From: Lamellibrachia columna
Lineage: Eukaryota > Annelida > Polychaeta > Sabellida > Siboglinidae
Assembly (NCBI GenBank): GCA_963662155.1
Contig: OY759266.1
Span: 61,464,911 to 61,528,910 of the forward strand
DNA length: 64,000 nt
Direction: 5' to 3'
The position numbers and the translations under genes were made by a program. The notes under the pieces are model-generated. The model was not told where the DNA came from, did not search any database, and was given only the letters and a program-made list of their open reading frames with translations. Shown piece after piece: positions 46,812-60,024 of the stretch (the first letter of the stretch is position 1; every line of letters begins with the position of its first letter).

Positions 46812-47910
46812 ATGGATGAGGCGGCGGTGGAACACACCTGTTCTGACGGGCCGGCGGGCCTCGCTACACCGTCGCGCAAGAACAAACGCAAAATGAAGGA
46901 ACCTCGCAAGCGGAAGGACTCGGTCTCGAAGCGTCGGTGTCAGGACAGCACGGACTCCGACCCTGGCGAGGCTTCAGAGCTCGGAGGCCCACCGCGGGAG
47001 ACCCCTGACAGTACGCCGTCCCCGGCCGGGTCAGGCGGCTCCACGGCCGATAGTCGCTACCCGTTGACCGTACCGCATGTCTACAGCAGGTTTACTTCGA
47101 CATTCCGGGTGGACACACCCGACCCGGAGGCAGGCAGTGTAGACCTGTCCGTCTCGAGTGCCGAGTGGGCGATGGCCGCGCGGAAACAACGCAAGAACTA
47201 CAAAAACATGACCAGAGAACGACGGGTCGAGGCGAACGCCCGCGAGCGAACCCGGGTTCACGCCATCAGTGCGGCGTTTGAGGGTCTGCGGCGGGCTGTG
47301 CCGTCATACTCCTACAACCAGCGTCTCTCGAAACTCGCCATCCTGCGCATCGCATGCAGGTCTGTAACACGTAGCCTTATTGTCTGCGTTCGGTCTTGCA
47401 AATATGTACAGCGTATTTTGATTGGCTGCATATAGCAAGCTAGTCCGCAACCTACATTCTGATTGGCTGACACCGATATAGTAAGCACGTAACTGTTATT
47501 TTTATTGTTACGATTGATTCGATTTGGAAGCCAAATAACGGATAGCGTTTTAGATGTAGTAGGAATTATATACAGTAGAGATTATATTTGTTTTAATCAA
47601 TGTCTTTTCTAAAATGATATTTGCCTTTGAAGAATTGAAGAATTGAGGTTACAGTTAATGTGTTGCTATTTTCATTGTGAAGACTAGTGCGGACCAAACT
47701 ATCAATGTTCCAACAAGAAACGGACACAATACAGCCTGTGGCGATTTTTGCTGACGTTCCGTTGCTGTCTGTCACAGTTACATCCTGTCGTTGTCCCGCC
47801 TCGCACAGCTCGACTACAGTCACGACCAGAGCAGGCTCTCCTTCGCCGAGTGCGTCGACCTGTGCACCGACACCATACAGGCGGAGGGGCGCGCCAAACG
47901 CCGGCACTGA
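46812..47910 (+). CDS. ATOH8: ATOH8/net-family bHLH transcription factor, two coding exons
   Basis: Exon 1 is 46812-47359 (donor AG|GTCTGT), the intron is 418 bp, and exon 2 is 47778-47910 (acceptor CTGTCACAG), giving 226 aa. Residues 22-42 are basic (NKRKMKEPRKRK), a likely nuclear signal. Residues about 137-190 form the bHLH: basic region VEANARERTRVH, helix 1 ISAAFEGLRRAVP, loop SYSYNQ, helix 2 LSKLAILRIACSYILSL. The tail LSFAEC...IQAEGRAKRRH is the family's C-terminal extension. The intron splits a Ser codon within helix 2. In other animals ATOH8 binds E-boxes with E-proteins in neural, muscle and endothelial differentiation. The protein is shorter than the roughly 320 aa of vertebrates. 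The Met at 46812 sits at the end of the CpG-rich leader, and no upstream in-frame extension is evident. Confidence 0.95.
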
Positions 47911-48012
47911 CCACGGGTAAATACAGGCTCACTGCACTTTCACCCCATCTCATGTCTCACCTCGTAGCGTTTGTGTAGAAAAAACTTACCTGTCCCAGTA
48001 GTGGTGAAGGAC
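47911..48012 (+). other. Probable ATOH8 3' untranslated sequence
   Basis: Follows the stop codon. ACGG|GTAAAT at 47924-47930 could be a weak donor in the UTR. No AATAAA is evident in the next kilobase. Confidence 0.35.
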
Positions 48013-48016
48013 GCAC

Positions 48017-48068
<52 letters not shown>

Positions 48069-48091
48069 GCGCACTCGCGCACACGCACGCG

Positions 48092-48165
<74 letters not shown>

Positions 48166-48166
48166 T
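48013..48166. repeat. (ACGC)n followed by (AC)n microsatellite
   Basis: ACGC repeats (about 48013-48095, with interruptions) grade into an uninterrupted (AC)n tract to about 48164. The His-Ala-Arg-Thr and Val-Cys frames are artefacts. Confidence 0.97.
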
Positions 48167-49799
48167 TATGTCTGAATAATCGCCGCAATAAGCATAGGAG
48201 ACAGACAACGCTTTTAAGTTGAGCGGGGGACTCAGCGACTGTTGCCACGGCCACTGCTTATAGTAAACAGCAACACCTCAAGCAGCATTTGTGGAGAGCC
48301 CCTGATGCCGTTACTCCTTCACCCCTTGCCACCGTCTGCCACCTGTTTACTACCACCCTCCGTCGTTGTGCTAATCGCCGTCGAGCGAGGCGGGAGCCGT
48401 CGGTGCCAGCGGGCGATAGCGGCGACGGCAGGAAGCAGCCTAGGCGAGTCTGGCGGAATGCGGTGGCTGGTTCTTGTGGGCGGCGGCGCTGGTGGTTTAT
48501 TAATTGCGGGCAGACGGCAGGAGAGACGGGCGGCCGTCACTGTGCACTTTGATCGTGTAAACAGCGAGCGGCCAGATGGTTCATAAACTAACTCACTCAC
48601 AACGTGCCCTGTATGAGCGATAAGTCGTCCGTACGTCTCGTGCCTGGCGTGCGGTGTAGCGTTCGCCGGGCCGTGGTTCTTGACTCGGATTCTGTTCCCG
48701 CTGCGTGGTTTTGCAAAATATTCCTACAACTTATCAACTTATATCAACAGGTTATATATAGGTGCTTCCTCAATTCGATTTTTTTGCTAGTCTCATTTCA
48801 AATTAATTTTGCGAAAAACCAAACCGGTCTAGTATCAACTGCAACATGCTAGCTCGTTTGTGCAACCGTTGTAAGTAAATTATTAATTATAAATTAAATA
48901 ACTTAATAATGCTTAGGTGAAGTGAAAATCGAAATGCTGAAAAATGACGATTTTCACCCTTGATGAAATTTTATAACTTTGTCCTGTGATCGGCGAGAGG
49001 ATTGAAATCACACCCATGATCGGCATTCACTCGTACAGTGTTTACAATTTTGGATATCCACTATTGTGATCCTTACCAGATCTAACAACTGAAGTCAATT
49101 CTTTCGGTGATTTGAACAAAAATATGTATTTTTTATTAAACAGACTGCGTCCATTACTTACGCACTAGTCACAGACTACTCACCGGAACATAAACGAACC
49201 TGATTCGCGATGGGCTGAACCATTTGAGGAAACAGCGTTAAGGGTGTGGCTAAAGAGGGACAGAGAGTAAAAAGTTTGAAATCCGACAAGTAACCTGATT
49301 ATCAAATATAAATGCTTTGGGAGAGTTCGAAAAATGTGGATGTTCGAGAATAGGAATGAAATGACGATGGGTGTAACTTGTGCCAAGAACAAGAATGTGA
49401 AGAACATATTGTAGCTACTTGTACGACTCGTCTAGCAATGAATTAATATGCAAGCTTTACGGTCGATGTGCGACATCTGACCCTTTTGACAATGGATGGG
49501 GCGACGGTCCGGGTTGGTCTGGTTCACTTCGTTATTTCCTTGCAACAACGGACAGTGTGTTTCACGGCAGCATGGTGTCGTCTTCCTTGCTTTGTGTTCA
49601 GCAGACTGTCTCAGCTATCTGATCGATCTATTTCGCGTCCTTTGTCACACCTGACAATAATCAATATGCCCGCCAATCTGAACTTGTAACAAGTAGCCCT
49701 ACAGTTGTTGTTGTTGTTGTTGTGTGTCATTCGTTGTGTGTATTTCTCTGCCATCTGAAGTCGCTGACAGCCTGGTCACTGTTGCGTGCAGTTACGCTA
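48167..49799. other. Non-coding flank of ATOH8
   Basis: 48240-48560 is still CpG-rich with several open frames, none recognisable. From 48700 it becomes AT-rich. A short (TTG)n lies at 49704-49722. No gene seen. Confidence 0.5.
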
Positions 49800-50655
49800 T
49801 CTCTAGTGCCATTGTAACACAACCATTGTTATGTTACATCTAGTGCCATTGTTATGTTACATCTAGTGCCATTGTAACACAACCATTGTTATGTAACATC
49901 TAGTGCCATTGTAACACAACCATTGTTATGCTACCTCTAGTGCCATTGTAACACAACCATTGTTATGCTACCTCTAGTGCCATTGTAACACAACCATTGT
50001 TATGCTACCTCTAGTGCCATTGTAACACAACCATTGTTATGTTACATCTAGTGCCATTGTTATGCTACCTCTAGTGCCATTGTAACACAACCATTGTTAT
50101 GCTACCTCTAGTGCCATTGTAACACAACCATTGTTATGTTACATCTAGTGCCATTGTAACACAACCATTGTTATGCTACCTCTAGTGCCATTGTAACACA
50201 ACCATTGTTATGCTACCTCTAGTGCCATTGTAACACAACCATTGTTATGCTAGCTCTAGTGCCATTGTAACACAACCATTGTTATGTTACATCTAGTGCC
50301 ATTGTAACACAACCATTGTTATGCTACCTCTAGTGCCATTGTAACACAACCATTGTTATGCTACCTCTAGTGCCATTGTAACACAACCATTGTTATGTTA
50401 CATCTAGTGCCATTGTAACACAACCATTGTTATGCTACCTCTAGTGCCATTGTAACACAACCATTGTTATGTTACGTCTAGTGCCATTGTAACACAACCA
50501 TTGTTATGCTACCTCTAGTGCCATTGTAACACAACCATTGTTATTCTACCTCTAGTGCCATTGTAACACAACCATTGTTATGTTACATCTAGTGCCATTG
50601 TAACACAACCATTGTTATGCTACCTCTAGTGCCATTGTAACACAACCATTGTTCC
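49800..50655. repeat. 37-bp minisatellite, about 23 copies
   Basis: CTCTAGTGCCATTGTAACAC then AACCATTGTTATGCTAC repeats with a 37-bp period. CTACCTC alternates with TTACATC, and some early copies lack the TAACACAACCATTG part. Confidence 0.95.
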
Positions 50656-50801
50656 GCCATTGCTCAGCGACACACTTGACTGTGTTCGAAACATATATGT
50701 ATACATGTGTTCGAAGAATATACAATTCCAGAAGCCCTTCGTGTGATCAAACTAGTGTTCCAAGCAAATGGTGGGATACTGTATGTCCTTGCTCCCCCCC
50801 A

Positions 50802-50843
<42 letters not shown>

Positions 50844-51057
50844 CTGTACTCACTCGCTCGCTCTCTCACTCTCTCTCCCGCTCCGTCCTCTCTCTTCCTT
50901 CTCTCCCCCTCTGCGGTTGTCTGTGATTGACCTATGTGATCAGTGACCTATGTGATCACTGTAGTCTCAAATGCTGGTGACACGACCGCGACCATCACAG
51001 GTGCTCACTTCTGACCGTTGTCGATGTTCCGTAAGGAATTGACCGTGTCCATCTGAC
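50656..51057. other. Non-coding, with a (CT)n tract
   Basis: Contains an approximately 30-bp (CT)n run at about 50806-50839 within a pyrimidine-rich stretch to 50910. Nothing else recognised. Confidence 0.6.
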
Positions 51058-51352
51058 CGTGGAAGGAATTGACCGTGGAAGGAATTGACCGTGTACATCT
51101 GACCGTGGAAGGAATTGACCGTGTACATCTGACCGTGGAAGGAATTGACCGTGTACATCTGACAGTGGAAGGAATTGACCGTGTACATCTGACCGTGGAA
51201 GGAATTGACCGTGTACATCTGACCGTGGAAGGAATTGACCGTGTACATCTGACCGTGGAAGGAATTGACCGTGTACACCTGACCGTGGAAGGAATTGACC
51301 GTGTACATCTGACCGTGGAAGGAATTGACCGTGTACATCTGACCGTGGAAGG
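51058..51352. repeat. 30-bp minisatellite, about 10 copies
   Basis: GGAATTGACCGTGTACATCT then GACCGTGGAA repeats with a 30-bp (10-codon) period and only single changes (GACAGTG, ACACCT). The open frames on both strands are by-products. Confidence 0.95.
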
Positions 51353-54300
51353 TAGCCGTAGCCGCTAGACTCCGGAGGGCACCCGTGACGGCGCAAGGAG
51401 GCCTGTGTCACAGCGGTGTGTCACGAATAATAGAAGTGTACTTATTATGCAGTATATCCAGCTCCACTTATCCATCTTCCACAGACCGGCCATTTAGCTG
51501 GTGACAAACGACAGGTGTCACATCTAAGGCGAACACAAGACCGCCGTCTCCGTCTTAGACTAGCGCTGCTGGAGAGACGCTGGTCTGGGTGCTCACTGCT
51601 GCTGGTTGACGTCCTCCAATGAACGTCGAGTGGCACTGAGATGCTTCCCTGTTCAAACGGCGACAGACGTTTAGATAAGCTAATATAAACATGGTGTTAT
51701 GTGATCCTCTAGAAATGCTCCGTAGCCAAGGGTATTGTTGTTACGTCGTCTCAGATTTAACACTTTCACATTGCGACCGCGTGACGTCCGATTTCCGGAA
51801 CGAGCAACTTTATCACAAGTGTCGTGCAGTAGATGGTTGTATCTTGTGATGTGTCAGTTTACCCATTTTTTGGTGGTTCAGGCCATATAATTCCGTATTT
51901 TGATGTACACCTGTATTTTTACTTAAGTGTCTGTATGCACGGCGATGACCAGTAATATTGTCACTCTACACAATGTTAGTAGGCTTTGCTGAGCGCGTAT
52001 TCTGTTGTCGAGTTCTGTACTGCCAGCGAGGGTTGTAAATGCAAAAGCAGAATGGTGGTGAAGGGTGAAACTAAACGTATCAGGTGCGGTCGTCAAAGCA
52101 GGCTACGAGACTTCACAATGGGCCGTGTTGTGCGACAACAATGGTTTCTTTGAACTGTGAAAACGACCTTCTGTTGGGGAACACTAACTCGGCGAGACAG
52201 TGGACTGTTTGTCTCCGTCTACCAAGATGACATCGCAACCTCATCGCTGCCCGGGGGTTAATGTGTGACACAACTGTGTTATGCGACACATCTACGTTCA
52301 ATGTCTAACATAAGTATTTATGCATCACCAACAGAGTGTCTTTCTCGGCCTTCCCATGTATTGTCTCACGTCAGTTGATCTTCACTGTGTTTGGGGTTAG
52401 ACGTGTGGCATGTTTTAGTGATGTGCCAATAGCTCATTCGTGTCGCTCCCCAAGCTAGGGGGAGGGAGACAGAAGAGAGAGAAGAGAGAGATTAGTAATT
52501 AGCATGAGCCACAGAGAGATTGCAGGTCCAGCCACCTGAAGTGTCAACCCAATATTGCACGCAAGCTGACAGCGTCTCCTGCGCCGGTCCATACGCGACC
52601 TGGAGTGTCAGCCTAGTGCTGCTGCGATCTGTCTGTCTCTCCACTAATGTCCCAGTCTCATTCTCCCGTCGGAAGGCACGGTCGGTGGCCTTTCATTTGT
52701 ATCGATTTTGTCCTGACCATCTGCTGACTGTACCGAAGACGCCGCTCGCTGGAGTGACTCGTGTTATTGACATGCGGTCAACGATTATCTGGCCGGAGGG
52801 GACGGAGAGACCTTGTATCAGTCGGCCACCGTCTCGGTTGTATGTTGGCGTGGCCAGTGACCAGACATCGTTGACCAGTTGACCATGTAGTGACTAGATA
52901 TCACGAATATGATTAGGTCCATGGTATTGATTACGTGTGTGGTTATAAATGCGTGTGTTATTATGATTACCCGTGTGTTACAAGTCATGGTGTGGAGGCT
53001 GCAGTTTCGCGGTGATATGACTGAGTCGACATCCACCCAACAACTATTCTGTCTAACACAGCAGTCATGCTAACACAGCAGTCTGTCTAACACAGCAGTC
53101 AGGCGATTACACTTGATCTTGGCCATAATCTATATGTCCTGTCCACCTGCCTCCCGTTATTGGCTCAGTTCCACTATCCGGTGGCGAACTTTTCTGAAAC
53201 AGGGTGTAGACCGCACACCTGTCGGCGGCCGAGAGACGCCGCGTGGCTTTGAAGTGAGCACACCTGGGCCCGATCACGCATTCACTGGCGAGGCGGCTAA
53301 TGCCAGCGAAATGTCAGCCGCCACAGTCGCTTCATGTGTCGGGCGGCGGCCTGAGGCGCCGACAGCCCCGTCCATCACGGCGCAAGCTGAGGCAGACGCA
53401 CGCACGAACGCATGCACGCACGAACGCACGCACGCACGCGCGCATTTATTGCTCACAAAGCATAGTTGTTGTATAAACGTGTCTAGATCACATATACCAT
53501 GTCTTCTGTGAACGGGGACCCGTTTCATTAAGACAATGACCTCATAAGCAAAATCCACCGTACAATAGAAACCGTTTTAAATTGTATGGTCATTTTCAAA
53601 ATGCTTTTTTACTAAAACACTCATAAAAACAAACAGCTTATCAGCTCCATATTGCCACAAGTGGACATGACTGAAAGAAAAGTTGCCGAAAAATGGTTGA
53701 TATTTAGTCCTATTGACCAGGTTTCACAAATTGTTTTTTCCTAAAAAATATTTACCTTCACAACGCCACGAAAACGTGTCTATTTCGTGATGTAAACAAT
53801 ATAATAATAGGCATTTTCACGTCATTCATAAAAAAATTCGTGATAAAACAGGATCTTAGTATACAATGAGGTTCTATTGGTATTCAGTTATTGATATTCA
53901 GTTACCCATTTTACAGCATATGATGGATATGCTTTGCTTAAAGAGCGGTTCAACCTCGTCACTAATAATAAGCGTTTGATGCGCGGTTTTTATGATGATT
54001 CAATCATAAGCTAAAGAACGAATTCGATTTTTAAGAGTTAAACCTTGCTTATGAGCTCATAACTGACAGTGAAGCCGTACCAGGTGATGGCCGTGTCTTG
54101 TCTTATTTATATTTTCTGCTATTTTCAGAACGGTCAACAAACCTATCTTCAACACATGCCGTGTTACACAGCAGCGGACCTTTTTAACAGGTCATCGTCG
54201 AACAAAGGTTGTTCTGGATTGAATAGAAAAACCTGTTAAAACTTCCAGTGTTCGCGCCGCCTGTTGACAGTCATCAGAATGAGACGGCCTGCTATCAATC

Positions 54301-54900
54301 AACATGCTGAGCTGAACCACTGATCTGCTGAACGCGGGCGCCATCTTTACCCGACTGACCAACGTGCCCGAACGTGCCCGAACGTGCCCAAACGTGGAAC
54401 ATGTTATGATGCCTCGAGACGGTCGCTATATCTCCGTACCATTACGTGTGTAGACCGGTTAGGGTATGTGTACGTGCACGTAATGAACTTAGGCCTAAGT
54501 ATCATGTTCGTGCATCTAATTGAAATGTAGCACCCCGGACCATAGATAACACTAGACAGGAGAGCCCACTTTCATAGTTGGTCTCATTACGGTTGTTGGT
54601 CTCATTACGGTTGTTGGTCTCATTACGGTTCTGTTACGTTCTGGTTACTTGGTTGTTACGTTCATTACATGCACATGACGTCGGGTCAGTCGCCATGGAA
54701 TAAAAGAAACCCCAAAACAGCTAGTATCGTAGCTACACAACAATTTGCGACATGACTATCCGTATAATGTATTATCTATGAACAAACTGGACGAGCGTGT
54801 TGTAGCGGTGAATGGCGGGTCATTCGCTGTCCCACTGACGAGACTCAACTAGACTTGTTCGTGCTGTATGAAGCACTGTAAGTCTAGAGCGGGACGGAGA
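51353..54900. other. Non-coding DNA with scattered short repeats
   Basis: No exon recognised. Short items: three copies of CTAACACAGCAGTC at about 53053-53100, an ACGC-type microsatellite at 53400-53442, and three copies of GGTCTCATTACGGTTGTT at about 54580-54635. Confidence 0.45.
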
Positions 54901-55045
54901 TGTTAGTCACACAGATGACTGACAGTTGTTGTTAGTCACACAGATGACTGACAGTTGTTGTTAGTCACATAGATGACTGACAGTTGTTGTTAGTCACACA
55001 GATGACTGACAGTTGTTGTTAGTCACACAGATGACTGACAGTTGT
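54901..55045. repeat. 29-bp tandem repeat, 5 copies
   Basis: GTTAGTCACACAGATGACTG then ACAGTTGTT recurs at 54902, 54931, 54960 and onward with one substitution. Confidence 0.93.
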
Positions 55046-57012
55046 TTTGGTGACATGTTAACAACACAGCTACAGAGGCAGACTATAAATATGTCGATAT
55101 CAAAGTTCTGATGTGAACTTTGACACAGGACTGTGGTCAAGCAACTGGTGTGCGTGGACACATATCTACGAATGACCACTGTCCACTATGTCAGTCAGTG
55201 ACCACATTAGCCACGGATGTGATTATTCTTGACTTTCCGAAATCCTCTAATCATGTGCACCACGTTAGTGTTTCGCTGCGTTTCGACGTACACGTACCGA
55301 GCTGCTATAAAAGTTGCCCAGTTGGAATGGCGGCAGACAAACGAAATGTGATTCATGTTATGTTACATTTACCAAGTTGGCAGACATAGAGTGGATGCGT
55401 CAGGATTAACAATGTGTATATAAAGCAATTACAATTTACAATGTCCCAGTCTGTTTATGTCACGTTATATTTTTTTTCAGATTATTTTATTTTTATGTTG
55501 TTGCTGCCAATAATGGAATTGTATGTATATAAAATTACACACATATATATTATTTTATGTTATTAGTGAATATATATATCCGTATAGATCATTTGCATAA
55601 ATGAAGAAAGTAAACATTATTGTATTGTTGTCGTTGTTGTTGTAGACCTAACTGGAATACGTTATTTGCCAACATTGTGCACGCACGCACACACACACAC
55701 GAACGCGCACGCACACACACGTACACACACGTACACATACGCCTACAATAATTTATCAGCATAGGCCTACATAAAATATTATAATTATTATGAATCGGGA
55801 CCTGGGAGTGCGTATTTCACGAACATTAAATTCACAATCCAAGTTGGAGATTTTCAATTGTAATATTAGAATAAATGTGTGCAAAAACGATTTATATAAG
55901 AACTGCAGAATAATGACTGCCCGGTGATTGGTCCCGGCCGGACCGGACATATGGCGTCCACAGGCCACAGCCATCACTGCCACCTGGTCCACGGGGGTCG
56001 CTCAAAGGTCACGCCGACTGTTTGCGTTCACAGCCACTTACATAACTGTTAGTTCCGTGGCGCAGATGGTTCAGATGGTCGAACGACTTCATTAGTCGGT
56101 CGCCAGAGTCATCGCACACCTGCCGGTTCCTTGCTTTGCCCGCCAGGAGCGATGCATAGCAAACACAAGCAGGTGGTATTCTGACGTCACACATCGCGTG
56201 TACCGTTTTCGATGCAACCTAGCTACTACACCAGCCCTCTGGACACCAGCCATCCAGTCGGGCTGTGTGACGTCAGAGGTTGTCAATAGTCCGATAATCC
56301 TACCATTGTGGCTCCGAGTGAAACGAAGCTTTCAGATGGAGCTGTAATTTGTTGCATTAAAGTACTGAGCAATGCCGGGCTTTCTCACCAGTTCTCCTGT
56401 GATTACGAATAAACAGAACAGAAAATATGAATTATATAATCGCTGAATGTAGTGGGCAGAAATAAATCAGATCGTTTTAATATGAACCTCACCAGAAGAC
56501 CGGACACATATAGTACCGATCCGGTCAAATATTGGCTGACCCCAGAAGATACCGAGGCAGGCCATGTCCTGTCCCGTAGTGTTCCGTTAGTCTGCACCTC
56601 CTCGTAGACGAATGCTTCTTGAAAACATCGGATCCATTTAAAAAAACAATTTCTTCATTATTTTAACTTCAGCGCGCACACAGGGAAAGCAAACACGATG
56701 AGGACCACCACTGATTTCTGGCTGACCTTCAGTTAGTCCGAATCATTCCAACACGAATACGACATTTCTTACAAACTTTATAAACAAATAAATAAATGCT
56801 TGACATCGGCATTGATCAACTCTACAGAATAGTTGATGTTGCGGGTACAAAAACATATTCACGCTACAGCAACGATACGACAATCATACAGCAACGATAC
56901 GACAATCATACAACAACGATACAATGCCATCGACTAGTGGCGCCATCTTCTGAACCAATGCACAACTCTGGCTCTATGGGTTTTACCGAATCGTGATCGA
57001 CAGGCCAACCAA
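55046..57012. other. Non-coding DNA
   Basis: An ACAC/ACGC microsatellite lies at 55679-55740. Three ACAACGATACGACAATCAT-type units lie at 56868-56925. No coding family recognised. Confidence 0.45.
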
Positions 57013-57489
57013 GGCCGAGTTCGACTTGCCGACCAAAGCGACCAGTGGTCACTCTTAGTCGCGACCAGCGTAAGTCGAAATGTCTGACATTCTGTCTGAC
57101 CTGGTTTGGTCAGAATTACGTCACACCGACCAACCAACTTTGCCACCGCCTTCAGGCAGTGGAAACTCTGGTCACCATGGTAACAAACGTAGCTTCATCA
57201 GAAACAAGAAGAGCATTTGCCCGTATTGAAGTCATCTTCTTCATATCGTTTTTGTTTTGTAATATACCATTGTTTCCTGTGTGTGCTAGTATAGTGATAG
57301 ATATTGATGTTATTGATATTACATTTAGGTACGTTAGAAGCTGCTTGCCACCACTGTGAAACAACCAGCGTTGACTCATTCTATTCGGTTTAGATTAGTC
57401 AGATCTACATGTACGCATGCGTCATACGATATATGTTGGTTTTGTTCACCGACAACAGGTCGGTGTTAGTCGGCAAGTCGAACTCGGCC
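57013..57489. mobile_element. MITE-like element with 21-bp perfect terminal inverted repeats
   Basis: 57013-57033 and 57469-57489 are exact reverse complements over 21 bp (GGCCGAGTTCGACTTGCCGA plus one more base). The 477-bp element has no coding capacity. The left subterminal part is rich in GACCAG/GTCGCGACC. I see no convincing target duplication (flanks ACCAA and CTCAT). It lies just downstream of KAT8. Confidence 0.8.
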
Positions 57490-57786
57490 CTCATTTGTTG
57501 GTACAGCATCCAATAGTGGCCCGTCTGTGACCATAACACAGCAGTTCTTTTGCTGCAAGCTCCACGCATGCACAAGCTGCCAGAATCAATACTTCACAAA
57601 ATAAAAAGACATTTGAGTACATGCTTCCCAGCAGAATTTGGTCAAGGTAGACATTTTACAACGTCCGATTCGCAGTCAGTCCAGCCCGATGTACACTCTA
57701 TCAGTCAGTCACATCTCCCACATGTCATAAACACAGTTTGCTGTGACACGTGATCTCCAACAGTTTGTTTTCCACGTTGTTTGTGG
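57490..57786 (-). other. KAT8 3' untranslated region and flank
   Basis: Follows the KAT8 stop on the minus strand. No convincing AATAAA was found on that strand before the MITE-like element. Confidence 0.4.
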
Positions 57787-58003
57787 TCATTTCTTGTTGA
57801 TCTTTGGTACTCTCTGTGGAGGACACCACCTGAGACAGGCTGTGTCCACTACCATCACTGGCCGCTTGTACTGGGCACTCTTGATGTGTTCCTCCACTAG
57901 CTTTGGCGTCACACAGATGACATGCTGCCCCTTCCAGTACTTCACCATGTTGAGAGTCTGCAGCGTGGAGATGATGTCAGTCTGGGTGATGGAGGTCATC
58001 CGA
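57787..58003 (-). CDS. KAT8: KAT8 (MOF) MYST acetyltransferase, last coding exon
   Basis: From the acceptor (GTGACTCCTGCTTCCAG; exon starts at 58003) the frame reads [32 protein letters not shown] and on to the stop at 57787. This is the characteristic C-terminus of KAT8/MOF (winged-helix-like end of the MYST domain, then [13 protein letters not shown] and CLRWCPP with a Lys-rich tail). KAT6, KAT7 and KAT5 differ clearly here. The exon begins with the third base of a codon (T), which joins AG from the preceding exon as Ser (KDL-S-RMTS). KAT8 acetylates histone H4 Lys16 within MSL and NSL complexes. The Met at 58020 lies in the intron. The catalytic core is outside the window. Confidence 0.95.
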
Positions 58004-58117
58004 CTGGAAGCAGGAGTCACAAAGGTCAGTCTCTCTCAAGAATAACCAAGCACAATGGACTCTTGTTGCAAGGAACATCAACTTAAAAGGAACAAATTCC
58101 TGTTCTGGCCTGCACTG

Positions 58118-58227
58118 TTTTATGTACCCATGGACAAAAGAACATTTTATATATGGAAGAGTTTGACCAAGTGTTTTATGTACCCATGGACAAAAGAACA
58201 TTTTATATATGGAAGAGTTTGACCAAG
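58118..58227. repeat. 55-bp tandem duplication
   Basis: Two identical copies starting TTTTATGTACCCATGGACAA and ending GAGTTTGACCAAGTG. Confidence 0.97.
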
Positions 58228-58289
58228 TGCCAACATGTTCCTCGTATGAGAGTACACTATATAATAATAATAATTGACTTCTATGGCGC

Positions 58290-60020
58290 CTATATCCTCA
58301 GGAACCTGAGCTCAGAGGCGCAACAAAACAGAATCAGTAAGCGTAATCGTAAACAGGGACGCGCAAAAGTCAGTATCAGAACGAGGGACAACCGAACATT
58401 TATGGTGGGAATGCAATTTGGAATAGATGTCTTGAGTTTTTTTCGGAAAATAGCAATAGTTTCAGATGTTTTCAAAGTGATAGTGAGTTCATTCCGGACC
58501 CTAGGTGCAGCAACAGAGAAAGCGCGTTTACCCAAGTTAAGTTTTGTTTTAGGTACAATAAGTTGTTGTGAAGTTGATGATCTTAGCTGCCTAGGGATAT
58601 TTGAAAGATGCAGGAGACTAGCCAAGTAGGATGGTTGTTGTGTAGATAGAGCACGATATGCAAGAGTGGACAGCTTAAAATTAATTCGATAAGAAACTGG
58701 AAGCCAGTGTAACTGTTTAAGTAGTGGTAGTGATGGTGAAAACCGAGGCGCCCTGAGAACCACACGTGCCAGACAATTTTGTACTCATTGGAGTTTAGCC
58801 AAGTCTCTTTTAGCAATGTTATTTAGTAGTGAATTGCAATAGTCAAGGCGGCTGCTAATTAGTGCCGTTGATATTGTTTTAGCAGTAGATATAGATATGT
58901 GACGCCGAATTCGACGAATATGATAGAAACAGGATTTACATACTTGAGAGATATGCTGGCGAAAGTTGAAGTCACTGTCAAAGACAACACCTAGATTGCG
59001 AACAATATCTGATGGGAATGTATCACTGCCAAGCAGTTTAACTGGGAAATGGTTGATGACTTTATTTCGTTGTTGTTTAGTGCCAATAATAATAAGGTCT
59101 GTTTTATCTGGATTAAGCTTTAGCTTACTTGATTCCATCCACGACAAGATATCAGTGAGACAGTCACTTAAAGTCGAAAGAGATTCTTGTACATTTGATT
59201 GTGAAAGTGATATGTAAACCTGTGTGTCATCAGCATAAAGGTGATGACTGAGATTACGATTAGCAATAACTTGGCTGAGCATTGTAGTATATAAGCTGAA
59301 CAGAACAGGGCCAAGGACGGATCCTTGTGGCACTCCAAATGGTAGATGTGGGCTAGATAATGTGCCAGATATGTTAATACTTTGATATCTGTCTGATAAA
59401 ATGATTTGAACCACTGAAGAGCTGGGCTAGAAATTCCAAAATATCTATGGAGGCGTTGTAAAAGGATCGAATGATCAATTGTATCGAAAGCAGCTGAGAG
59501 ATCAAGTAAAGTGAGTGCTGTGACTTTGCCATTGTCCATGTTATCAACTATATCATTGTGTATCTTGAGAAGAGTTGTTTCGGTAGAGTGAAATTGTTTA
59601 TATGCAGACTGTAGATCATTTGATAAGTGATGGTTGTAAATATGTTCATGAAGGCGATTAGCAACTACTTTTCCAATATTTTTGACAGAAAACTGAGATT
59701 AGAGATAGGACGATAATTCCTTAGGTCATCTTTGCACAAAGTTTGTTTTTTAATAAGAGGATTTACAAGAGCTTGTTTGAAATCCTGCGGAACAACTCCC
59801 CTCTGCATTGAAAGGTTTATGATAGTAGTAATGGGAAAGATGAGTTGATCGATACAGCTTTTTAGTAGAAGTGTTGGAAATGGGTCAAGATCACACGATT
59901 TGTTAGGATATTTTTTAATAATGATGAGAACTTCATTAGTAGTTGCAGGTGTGAAACTCTGTAGTGTTTTTTCAGAAAGTGGTGGTTCAGGGAAAACGTA
60001 GTCATTATCATTAATGACAA
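58290..60020 (-). pseudogene. L2-type LINE reverse transcriptase, frameshifted
   Basis: In order: CDLDPFPTLLLKSCID and NYRPISNLSFLSKILEK (about 59680-59900, ending in a TAG), LLDLSAAFDTIDHSILLQRL (catalytic Asp block, about 59450-59510), then after a shift GVPQGSVLGPVLF, HHLYADDTQVYIS (YADD box) and KLKLNPDKTDLIIIGTK (58785-59414). After another shift come LKQLHWLPVSYRINFKLSTL and PSYLASLL (58290-58763). All blocks match the L2/CR1 pattern. At least three frame breaks make it inactive. Confidence 0.9.
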
Positions 60021-60024
60021 AATT

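Noticed and set aside
47031..47261. 76-codon minus frame
   Set aside because: Antisense of ATOH8 exon 1.
52520..52882. 120-codon plus frame in CpG-rich DNA
   Set aside because: No recognisable motif, no splice context and no support beyond length.
56049..56110. tRNA or tRNA-derived SINE (GTGGCGCAGATGG resembles an A box)
   Set aside because: No B box or cloverleaf pairing at the expected distance.
57743..58045. 100-codon plus frame
   Set aside because: Antisense of the KAT8 last exon, whose minus-strand match is unmistakable.
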